This document shows positions 1 through 5,264 of a DNA stretch of 7,353 bases, piece by piece (positions within the stretch are counted from its first letter, which is position 1; each line of letters opens with the position of its first letter). The DNA comes from Ignavibacteria bacterium (GTDB lineage Bacteria; Bacteroidota; Ignavibacteria; Ignavibacteriales; Melioribacteraceae): NCBI GenBank assembly GCA_027347545.1, contig DAIEQT010000137.1:1-7353 (forward strand), in the 5' to 3' direction. Under the pieces are notes generated by a model that was not told where the DNA came from, made no database searches, and worked only from the letters and a program-made list of their open reading frames with translations. The translations under genes were made by a program, and so were the position numbers.

Positions 1-60
1 GCTAAAGTATATTCAACGTGGCGGGCAGGTTTGAGACTTGGTGGCAAAAGAAAAGATAAG

Positions 61-108
61 AAATTAAGCCACAAAGGCACTAAAACACCAAGTTTCACTA
101 AAAATAAT
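61..108. repeat. Degenerate CACAAAG/CACTAAA intergenic repeat
   Basis: This AT-rich non-coding stretch holds successive degenerate 8-10 base units of the type ACAAAGGC, ACTAAAAC, ACCAAGTTTC, ACTAAAAA. From memory, similar strings (GCCACAAAGGCAC... followed by AAGTTTCAC) are scattered between genes in Bacteroidota and Ignavibacteria-like genomes, so I read it as one copy of a dispersed repeat. Only one copy lies in the window, so dispersal cannot be shown here. Function unknown. Confidence 0.4.
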
Positions 109-119
109 TCACGTAATTC

Positions 120-140
120 AACTCATGCGTAACGTGAGTT
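120..140. repeat. REP-like imperfect palindrome
   Basis: The arms AACTCA (120-125) and TGAGTT (135-140) are perfectly complementary. CGT (128-130) and ACG (132-134) extend the pairing across a two-base bulge, which gives a compact hairpin. It lies just after the CACAAAG-type repeat and next to a decayed gene, which suits a REP-like extragenic palindrome. No T-run follows on either strand, so a terminator is unlikely. Confidence 0.4.
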
Positions 141-189
141 AATAATAGAAATTAATAACAGTCTTTAGGTTCCCCAAAACATCGAACCC

Positions 190-290
190 TTACTTCAAAA
201 TAAGCATCTCTTTGTTTGAACAAAACCTTGTCATGAGCCAGCCGAAGAATCACCGTCCTATAATCTGTAAAAATAAACACCGGATGCGAG
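190..290 (-). pseudogene. Decayed 3' end of a type IX secretion (T9SS) sorting-domain gene
   Basis: Read on the minus strand, bases 287-261 encode ASGVYFYRL. This is the hallmark core of the C-terminal sorting domain (Por_Secre_tail type) that directs proteins to the type IX secretion system. The frame then meets a stop (260-258), a short unrelated stretch and a second stop (233-231). It resumes with GFVQTK (227-210). A one-base frame change after that gives MLILK followed by TAA (207-190). Together this matches the usual family ending YRL...G.FVQTKKMLLLK-stop, broken by two stops and one frameshift. I cannot trace the gene reliably further upstream, so the passenger domain is unknown. The remnant supports a Bacteroidota/Chlorobi/Ignavibacteria host. 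Chance similarity is possible, but the colinear match of both halves makes it unlikely. Confidence 0.6.
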
Positions 291-441
291 TGGAGAACGA
301 AGATTTCTTCTTGCTCTTGAAGCTTGCTTGTTCGTCAAGCGCTCCGGAACTTGTATTTACAATATCCACATTACCTTTCGTTTAAGTGCCGAAATTATAC
401 TCTAATGTTTTTCACTTTCATTGAAAAAGATTAGGCAGGCT

Positions 442-564
442 GTGGTTAAAAAAACAGTCGTAATAATTACAGTTGGACAAATTTTCTTTTTGATTTTCAT
501 TTTAGTACCGCTTGCACACAAAATAATAGGTTATAAAATTCTCTATAATTTGGGTGACGAATAG
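442..564 (+). CDS. Doubtful small membrane ORF or gene fragment
   Basis: A 40-codon plus-strand frame starts at GTG (442) and ends at TAG (562-564). A TTG at 421 would lengthen it to 47 codons. The product has a basic N-terminus (VVKKT), one continuous hydrophobic helix of about 20 residues around VGQIFFLIFILVPLA, and a short polar tail ending GDE, so it would be a single-pass membrane peptide. AGGCAGG lies just upstream of the GTG but too close for a good ribosome site. After the TAG the same frame stays open to 642, so it could be an interrupted gene. It runs convergent to the TPR gene and lies in decayed DNA. I do not recognise a family, and chance is a serious alternative. Confidence 0.2.
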   Translation: MVKKTVVIITVGQIFFLIFILVPLAHKIIGYKILYNLGDE

Positions 565-633
565 TTGGCAGGATTGCTATTAGTTTCAGAAATCATAAAA
601 GGCGATGGTTATTTTAGAATGACCGCAAAACAG

Positions 634-1077
634 TTATGCTAATTGTTGCAGATAACTCCGAATGGAAGTAAGAACCAGCTCAATTTCAGCGTTAGACGGA
701 TCAAGTTCTTTCAGTTTGGTGAAGTAGCTTTGCGAATGAGTAATATCGCAATAAAGCCAAATGATTCCCATAATTAAATTGTAATCAAAAGAATCTATAA
801 CATCTTTATTCTTCGGTTCAAGTTTATCAATCAATTCCGGGCATGGGCAGTCATCTTTAATAGGATCAGTCTTGACAATAAACTCAATATCACTTTTTAC
901 TAATTCTAAAAAATACTCGAACGATTCTTTTAACCTTCCGGTTTGGGTATAGCAAACAACAAGTTTCTTTTTGGCAGAGCGGTTATCGGGATATTTGGAA
1001 AGAACTTCTTCGAATTCCCTTTGGGCGGCGGAATAATTTCTCGCCATAAAATATTGATTACCTAACATTTCGCTCAT
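634..1077 (-). CDS. Cytoplasmic tetratricopeptide-repeat protein
   Basis: This 147-residue protein has no signal peptide or membrane segment, so it should be cytoplasmic. The sequence shows TPR-like helical pairs. Residues 5-31 (GNQYFMARNYSAAQREFEEV, ending YPDN) fit a TPR with the typical final proline. Residues 33-62 give a second repeat, and residues 97-129, ending LKELDPSN, fit a third. The link between repeats two and three contains a CPC motif (C77, C79) in an acidic stretch. TPRs mediate protein-protein contacts, and no catalytic motif is visible. It is the last gene of the probable cytochrome-rhodanese-TPR operon, 66 bp after the rhodanese stop, with a stable stem-loop in the gap. No clear Shine-Dalgarno precedes the ATG. 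Its role is unknown; assembly or maturation of the exported partners is only a guess. Confidence 0.8.
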   Translation of the reverse strand: MSEMLGNQYFMARNYSAAQREFEEVLSKYPDNRSAKKKLVVCYTQTGRLKESFEYFLELVKSDIEFIVKTDPIKDDCPCPELIDKLEPKNKDVIDSFDYNLIMGIIWLYCDITHSQSYFTKLKELDPSNAEIELVLTSIRSYLQQLA

Positions 1078-1097
1078 TCTGTCACACTTTATTAGTA

Positions 1098-1130
1098 AGT
1101 GAAGCCCTCTTGCTTGCAGAGAGCTTCACT
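1098..1130 (-). terminator. 13-bp stem-loop between the rhodanese and TPR genes
   Basis: Arms 1098-1110 and 1118-1130 pair over 13 positions around a 7-base loop. Twelve are Watson-Crick pairs. The remaining position (1106/1122) is a C-A mismatch in plus-strand RNA but a G-U pair in minus-strand RNA, so the structure suits the minus transcript. No U-run follows, so it is not a classical intrinsic terminator. It may attenuate expression of the TPR gene, mark an mRNA processing site or protect the upstream 3' end. Confidence 0.45.
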
Positions 1131-1143
1131 ATAAAAATAATAA

Positions 1144-2169
1144 TTATTTTGGATTTGCACCTGTTACAAATGTAAATGCCTTAATTTCTGTAGCCGGATT
1201 GAACCAAGAAGATACACCATTGTTCTTCATCCAATCATAATTCATAGCATTAACACCAAACAATAAAGTCTTTACATCATAGCCCAAAACTTTAAGAACA
1301 GTAGCTACCTGAGAAGATGTTTGTCCGGTATAGCAATAAACTACAATGGTTTTATTAGTTGGTAAAGTTTTCAAAGATGCAGCTAATTTGAAATCTGCTT
1401 TTGGTGAGTATTGAATAGCGCCTGGTAAATGACCTTTGGCGTAATCTGCGGCTGACCAATAGTTTACAATGTAATAGTTGCTTAAAGCACCGGTAACTGT
1501 TCCCCAGGTAGTTTTAATATCATCGAATTGCGCGCCTGTTGATAATAATGCTGTAATTCTTGCTTCAAGAATTTCTTTTCCGGTTTTCTTTCCTGTTGAT
1601 ATTGTTGGAAGTTCACCGGCTGTGTTCTTGGCAGTAGCTGTAGTAACAAAGTTTGTATAGTTGTTGCCGTAAGAAGATGTTGACCAAGAAGCAGCACAGC
1701 TTGCATTCCAAGAAGACATTCCCCACTTTAGTGAAGAAACATTTGAGTAACCTAATAATCTTAACAAGCTAACCGCATAACCTGCTGTTTGACCGGAGTA
1801 GCAAGCAATAACTATTTTGCTGTAAGAAGTTGCGTTTGCTAAACCTTTCATATAAGTAACGATATTCTTTAACTCCACATTTACAGCACCAGAAATATGA
1901 CCTTTCGCAGAATAATCTGCAGCTGATCTGATATCAATAACATGAATTTTGTCCGGAGTCGCCAGCATCATATCATTTACTTCTTGAGCAGTTGAAATTG
2001 CCGGTGCGGCTGTGTTTAAGAAATCTCCGTTAGCTTCCAAATATTCTGCTAATAACTGGGCTTCATTAATCACTTCAGGCGTTACCGGGCTTTCATCTTT
2101 GCTGCATCCGGTGTTGATAAATAGAATTGGAACAATTAATAATAAATAAAACAAATTACGTAGTTTCAT
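1144..2169 (-). CDS. Exported lipoprotein with two rhodanese domains
   Basis: I choose the ATG at 2169 (341 residues) because AAGGAG lies 8 bases upstream and the product then begins with a proper lipoprotein signal: MKLRN, a hydrophobic stretch and NTGC with lipid-anchor cysteine C22. An in-frame ATG at 2202 lacks a ribosome site and would add 11 polar residues. Two rhodanese-like domains follow. Domain one (about 56-155) has VIDIRSAADY, GHISGAVNV and the loop CYSGQT with C123. Domain two (about 196-325) has IVNYWSAADY, GHLPGAI and CYTGQT with C279. Both catalytic cysteines are present, so both domains could carry sulfane sulfur or selenium. The gene is 51 bp after the multihaem cytochrome, so the two are probably co-transcribed. 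Rhodanese lipoproteins of the ExtH type occur with multihaem cytochromes in Geobacter extracellular electron transfer and selenite/tellurite loci. The real substrate here is unknown. Confidence 0.9.
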   Translation of the reverse strand: MKLRNLFYLLLIVPILFINTGCSKDESPVTPEVINEAQLLAEYLEANGDFLNTAAPAISTAQEVNDMMLATPDKIHVIDIRSAADYSAKGHISGAVNVELKNIVTYMKGLANATSYSKIVIACYSGQTAGYAVSLLRLLGYSNVSSLKWGMSSWNASCAASWSTSSYGNNYTNFVTTATAKNTAGELPTISTGKKTGKEILEARITALLSTGAQFDDIKTTWGTVTGALSNYYIVNYWSAADYAKGHLPGAIQYSPKADFKLAASLKTLPTNKTIVVYCYTGQTSSQVATVLKVLGYDVKTLLFGVNAMNYDWMKNNGVSSWFNPATEIKAFTFVTGANPK

Positions 2170-2174
2170 TTTTA

Positions 2175-2180
2175 CTACTC
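2175..2180 (-). promoter_or_regulatory. Ribosome binding site deciding the rhodanese start
   Basis: On the minus strand AAGGAG lies about 8 bases before the ATG at 2169. No such site precedes the longer in-frame start at 2202. It therefore fixes the start at the lipoprotein signal peptide, and shows that this genome uses Shine-Dalgarno initiation at least here and at the thioredoxin-like gene. Confidence 0.7.
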
Positions 2181-2220
2181 CTTGATGTTTTTTGTTGTTC
2201 ATGGTTTTCTTTTAATAACA

Positions 2221-3600
2221 TTATTTCACATTCCACATATAAGGAAGCTTGCCGTCAACTGTAATTGATGAAGTTGCGTTAAACTCCCAGTTCTGCAAAT
2301 CTGATTTGAACAAGTAAATTTCTTTGTTTCTGAATGTGCCGTCGGTTTCTTTAATAATATGGCAAGCATCATAACAAGCTTTTCCGGCTGCAACTTGCGT
2401 TCTGCTTGTCCACTTAATGATGTTATGAGGAGTCGCATATTTGAATGTGGGTTTAACATCAAATTTTGGAAGAGTTGCAACACCAAAGTTACTCCAGCTA
2501 TCCGTTGCCATTAACGATCTTCTTAACACAGCATATTTGAATGTTTTGGTTTCCGGAATTGGGTTCATTCCAATCTTAAATCCTTGGTATGAAGCAATGC
2601 GCGCGCCTTCACCGGCAATGTGGCAGCTTCCGCAATTATTATAATCTTGCGAGTGACAAGTGTTGCAAGAGAATGTACTCATATGGTTCTTATGGTAATT
2701 GTTCGAGTTTTCAATTCCCTTATGGCAATCTGTACACTCCGGCATCATAGGCATTTTATACCGTTGATCATAAATCTTTCCATCGCCGTGGACCTCATTC
2801 TTGCTATGGCAATTCATGCAGCTGAAACCCTTTTTGGTTAAGTGAACATCCGGAACGGTTCCAACAGCTTGACCGAAGTAAGCATGTCCGCCACGGCTAA
2901 CATGGCAAGAAACGCAAATGTCTCTCATATCCGGAGTTTTTGTAAAAGCGTGTCCACGTGAAAGTCCACCACCAGCAGCATTAGGACGGTTAACATGACA
3001 ATCACCGCAAGTGCCGTGACATTTAGCGCAGTTTTCGTTGTAACCCTCTTTCATTCTGTCGGAAAGCTGATCGAACCCACCCGGAATATTTGACAACCCG
3101 GAACGGAGAACCACCATAGATTTCTGTCCCCAGCCTTGTTCATGCAGACTATTCTTTGCTCTAAGAGCGATGTCGGTATGACATGTACCGCATTTCTCAT
3201 CTGATTTAGCAGATGGTTTTTTGATAAAATCTTTTGAGTGAGCTAAAGTTTTGTCGGAAGTTCCATCAACACCGTTATGGCAGCCCACGCAAGGAATTTT
3301 TCCGTGAATATTGCTTTTGAATTCTTGATATCCTTCACCGCCAAGAAAAACTCTATCGTAAGGTTCAAAATGAGGAGCCTCGCCGCCGCATCCGTGGCTA
3401 TCACCAGTAGCCGGCGGATCCGGTGTATAATTTTTCTTAAGAGTTTCGTAGTTAGTATGGCAGCCTTCGCAAGAGGCAATTGATTTAACTACTTTTGTTT
3501 CGGGTGTGCTCGGTTCATCTTTTAATTCCTCCTTACAGCCTACAACTGCGATTGCTAGAAAGAGAATAAAAGAAAATAAGATTGATTTGATTGCGCTCAT
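2221..3600 (-). CDS. Lipoprotein multihaem cytochrome c (10 CXXCH plus one CX3CH)
   Basis: The 459-residue precursor has a hydrophobic signal and the lipobox AVVGC, giving lipid-anchored C22, so it should sit in the periplasm or on the outer membrane. Ten CXXCH haem c sites start at C44, C104, C137, C191, C198, C229, C261, C289, C312 and C323. C409-YDA-C413-H414 adds a CX3CH site, a possible eleventh haem. Sites four and five (C191/C198) and nine and ten (C312/C323) are closely spaced, as in stacked-haem electron-transfer cytochromes. C71 is unpaired. The final third (about 330-459) has only the CX3CH site and may form a separate domain. It is the first gene after the sigma-54 promoter and precedes a tandem rhodanese lipoprotein. 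The role inferred is electron transfer to or from an extracytoplasmic sulfur, selenium or other acceptor. It recalls ExtL/ExtM-type cytochromes, but I cannot assign a named family. The ribosome site (GGATG) is weak. Confidence 0.92.
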   Translation of the reverse strand: MSAIKSILFSFILFLAIAVVGCKEELKDEPSTPETKVVKSIASCEGCHTNYETLKKNYTPDPPATGDSHGCGGEAPHFEPYDRVFLGGEGYQEFKSNIHGKIPCVGCHNGVDGTSDKTLAHSKDFIKKPSAKSDEKCGTCHTDIALRAKNSLHEQGWGQKSMVVLRSGLSNIPGGFDQLSDRMKEGYNENCAKCHGTCGDCHVNRPNAAGGGLSRGHAFTKTPDMRDICVSCHVSRGGHAYFGQAVGTVPDVHLTKKGFSCMNCHSKNEVHGDGKIYDQRYKMPMMPECTDCHKGIENSNNYHKNHMSTFSCNTCHSQDYNNCGSCHIAGEGARIASYQGFKIGMNPIPETKTFKYAVLRRSLMATDSWSNFGVATLPKFDVKPTFKYATPHNIIKWTSRTQVAAGKACYDACHIIKETDGTFRNKEIYLFKSDLQNWEFNATSSITVDGKLPYMWNVK

Positions 3601-3635
3601 TTTTCATCCAGAATAACTTTGTTGAGCACATTATC

Positions 3636-3650
3636 GCAACTTAAATGCCG
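3636..3650 (-). promoter_or_regulatory. Sigma-54 (-24/-12) promoter of the cytochrome operon
   Basis: On the minus strand the sequence CGGCATTTAAGTTGC has GG (3649-3648) and GC (3637-3636) separated by exactly 10 bases, with GGCA and TTGC matching the sigma-54 consensus TGGCAC-N5-TTGC. Transcription should begin near 3625, about 25 bases before the cytochrome ATG at 3600. A sigma-54 activator gene lies immediately upstream with palindromic sites between, which strongly supports this call. Confidence 0.75.
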
Positions 3651-3691
3651 AAGCTAAAACAGCACATAAATGACTTATTTAGAAGTGTGGC

Positions 3692-3708
3692 TGGAACAAC
3701 GTGTTTCA
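3692..3708. promoter_or_regulatory. Palindromic activator site TGGAAC-N5-GTTTCA
   Basis: TGGAACAACGTGTTTCA is an inverted repeat with 6-base arms (one mismatch) and a 5-base spacer. The same architecture, with perfect arms, is found upstream of the sigma-54 activator gene at 5193-5209. It is centred about 75 bases before the predicted transcription start, a usual place for an enhancer bound by a Fis-type sigma-54 activator. Confidence 0.6.
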
Positions 3709-3769
3709 TTTGGAGTTTTAGTCTGTTTTTGATTCTGACTTAGTTTTAATTAGAGAGCATTTTAGCTAT

Positions 3770-3804
3770 TGGAACACTGTTTCAGAAAATGAAACGCATG
3801 GAAC
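3770..3804. promoter_or_regulatory. Cluster of activator half-sites (upstream enhancer)
   Basis: Four half-sites crowd into 35 bases: TGGAAC (3770), GTTTCA (3779), TGAAAC (3790) and TGGAAC (3799). The first two form TGGAACACTGTTTCA, a compact version of the operator with a 3-base spacer. The second and third form the outward-facing palindrome GTTTCAGAAAATGAAAC. The cluster lies between the activator stop codon and the cytochrome promoter, about 150 bases before the predicted start. I infer cooperative binding by the activator. Confidence 0.5.
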
Positions 3805-3806
3805 AA

Positions 3807-5141
3807 TTATTCGATCAGACCGAACCGTTTCATTTGGCGCCAAAGTGTAGTCCGCCCAATTTTTAATTCTGAGGCTACTTTTGTTTTGTTCCATTGGAAT
3901 TTTTCTAGTGCTGCAATTAGTTCGGCACGTTCACGAGAATCCGGGAAAAATTCGCGTGTAGTTATGGGTGATGGGGACTGACTGCTTTGTTCCAATATTT
4001 TAGGCGGAAGCTTAGAACATTCTATTACATTTCGTTTCGTTGTGCGGACAAAAGCATATTCGATTACATTTTCCAGCTCACGGATATTTCCAGGCCATGA
4101 ATAATTTAGGAGAACAGTTAGAGCTTCTTCTTCTATCTCACGAATCTCTTTTTTATAAAACAGAGAAAACTTGCTCAGAAAATGACGCGTGAGAGGAACG
4201 ATATCTTCTTTCCGGGTTCTTAGCGGTGGAATTTCAATTGGAATAACATTCAAGCGGTAATAAAGATCATCACGGAATTTTCCACTCTTTAACGCATCTT
4301 TAATATCAATATTTGTTGCAGCAATTACCCGTACGTTGGAAGTTCTAGTGATTGATTCCCCTACACGCTCGAATGTTCCTTCTTGCAAAACACGTAAAAG
4401 CTGAATCTGCATTTGAAGCGGCATCTCGGCAACTTCATCTAAGAAAATTGTTCCTTGATCAGCAATTTCAAATCTACCGGCACGGTCTTTAAACGCATCA
4501 GTAAAGGCTCCTTTAACATGCCCAAACAATTCGCTTGCAAGCAAGTTAGAAGGAAAAACAGAGCAATTAATTTTTATGTAAGGTTGCTGGTTACGTGTAG
4601 AAAGTTTTTGAATAGCGTTTGCAACAAGTTCTTTTCCTGTTCCCGATTCACCATGAACAAAAACCGGCGCGTCGGTTTCAGCAATTTCTTCTATCAACTG
4701 AAAAATATCTTTCATCTGCTTGCTATGCCCGATAATTCCATGGAACTGAGACTCGCTTTGCAGATTTAATCCAATGGTTTCAAACTCACTCAAATCTCTA
4801 AAAGATATAATTCCGCCTGTCGGTTCGTCGTTTTCGTTATATAAAACTGCGGCGTTTAGTTTTATTGGTTTCATCGAACCGGTTTTACATTGAATCTTAC
4901 TTTCAAAATCAAAAATATTTTTCTTAGTCTTAAGCACAAGTGCAATCGGACAATCTGTAAAGCAAACTTCGGAACGGAAAATATGTTTGCAAAAATGTCC
5001 CATAACTTCTTCACGCGTGTTTCCGGTTATTCTCTCCGCAGATTTATTAAAGAAATTAATCCGGAAATCTTTGTCAACGGTAAAAACACCTTCTCCAATT
5101 GAATCTAATATGTGATTTTTTAAGTTATCACTGATAGGCAT
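3807..5141 (-). CDS. Sigma-54-dependent activator with PAS sensor (PAS, AAA+, Fis HTH)
   Basis: This 444-residue regulator has three parts. The PAS domain (about 8-118) carries C51, C60, C64 and C85; the C-X8-C-X3-C group could bind a metal or Fe-S centre or act as a thiol switch. The AAA+ domain (about 137-370) has Walker A GESGTGKE (164-171), a GAFTDA loop (211-216; the usual form is GAFTGA), Walker B TIFLDE (231-236), sensor I RVIAATN, FRDDLYYRL and WPGNIRELEN. The Fis-type HTH is at 405-440 (NKTKVASELKIGRTTLWRQM). There is no receiver domain, so it probably senses its signal directly and drives sigma-54 RNA polymerase. The start is supported by AAAGG upstream. Its likely target is the adjacent cytochrome operon, since matching palindromes lie at that promoter and before its own gene. 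The signal is unknown. Confidence 0.95.
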   Translation of the reverse strand: MPISDNLKNHILDSIGEGVFTVDKDFRINFFNKSAERITGNTREEVMGHFCKHIFRSEVCFTDCPIALVLKTKKNIFDFESKIQCKTGSMKPIKLNAAVLYNENDEPTGGIISFRDLSEFETIGLNLQSESQFHGIIGHSKQMKDIFQLIEEIAETDAPVFVHGESGTGKELVANAIQKLSTRNQQPYIKINCSVFPSNLLASELFGHVKGAFTDAFKDRAGRFEIADQGTIFLDEVAEMPLQMQIQLLRVLQEGTFERVGESITRTSNVRVIAATNIDIKDALKSGKFRDDLYYRLNVIPIEIPPLRTRKEDIVPLTRHFLSKFSLFYKKEIREIEEEALTVLLNYSWPGNIRELENVIEYAFVRTTKRNVIECSKLPPKILEQSSQSPSPITTREFFPDSRERAELIAALEKFQWNKTKVASELKIGRTTLWRQMKRFGLIE

Positions 5142-5170
5142 TTTGCCTTTAACCTTACTTTTGTGAGGTA

Positions 5171-5200
5171 AAGATAAGGAGGGATTTCACTTTGAAACAA
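5171..5200 (-). promoter_or_regulatory. Possible housekeeping promoter of the activator gene
   Basis: On the minus strand TTGTTT (5200-5195) and TATCTT (5176-5171) are separated by 18 bases, a weak -35/-10 pair that would start transcription about 25 bases before the activator ATG. The -35 lies inside the palindrome at 5193-5209, which would suit repression of its own gene by the activator. The -10 match is poor and the sigma preferences of this organism are unknown. Confidence 0.3.
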
Positions 5201-5209
5201 ATCGTTTCA
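5193..5209. promoter_or_regulatory. Perfect palindrome TGAAAC-N5-GTTTCA (autoregulatory operator)
   Basis: TGAAACAAATCGTTTCA has perfect 6-base arms and a 5-base spacer, about 52 bases before the activator start codon. The same motif recurs at 3692-3708 in front of the cytochrome operon, so it is probably the binding site of the activator itself. A further TTTCA overlaps on the low side (5185-5189), making TTTCA-CTT-TGAAA. Confidence 0.6.
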
Positions 5210-5220
5210 GCATACGGCGC

Positions 5221-5248
5221 AAAAAAACCGCCAAATAGGCGGCTTTTT
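5221..5248 (-). terminator. Intrinsic terminator after the thioredoxin reductase gene
   Basis: Minus-strand CCGCC (5242-5238) and GGCGG (5232-5228) form a 5-bp GC stem around a TATTT loop, followed by seven T (5227-5221). An A-run lies on the other side (5248-5244). It begins 17 bases after the reductase stop codon and ends that operon, so the activator gene needs its own promoter. The A-rich flank also gives a T-run on the plus strand, so it could work in both directions. Confidence 0.9.
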
Positions 5249-5264
5249 GCTTCATTTCATTGTG

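Noticed and set aside
1..633. CRISPR array or tRNA in the left intergenic region
   Set aside because: The repeats are short, degenerate and without regular unique spacers, and no cloverleaf or tRNA-like conserved loop sequence was seen.
2170..2202. Longer N-terminus for the rhodanese lipoprotein starting at 2202
   Set aside because: There is no ribosome site before it and it adds a polar stretch before the signal peptide, whereas the ATG at 2169 has AAGGAG at good spacing and starts directly with the lipoprotein signal.
2441..2841. Plus-strand frames inside the cytochrome gene
   Set aside because: They lie antisense to a gene with ten CXXCH motifs, have no recognisable domains and lack supporting start signals.
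3779..3795. GTTTCA-N5-TGAAAC as an intrinsic terminator of the activator gene
   Set aside because: The stem is short and AT-rich with no T-run after it, and its arms are the operator half-sites, so a regulatory role explains it better.
4455..5102. Plus-strand frames inside the sigma-54 activator gene
   Set aside because: They lie antisense to a gene whose PAS and AAA+ motifs are fully intact, and their translations resemble no family.
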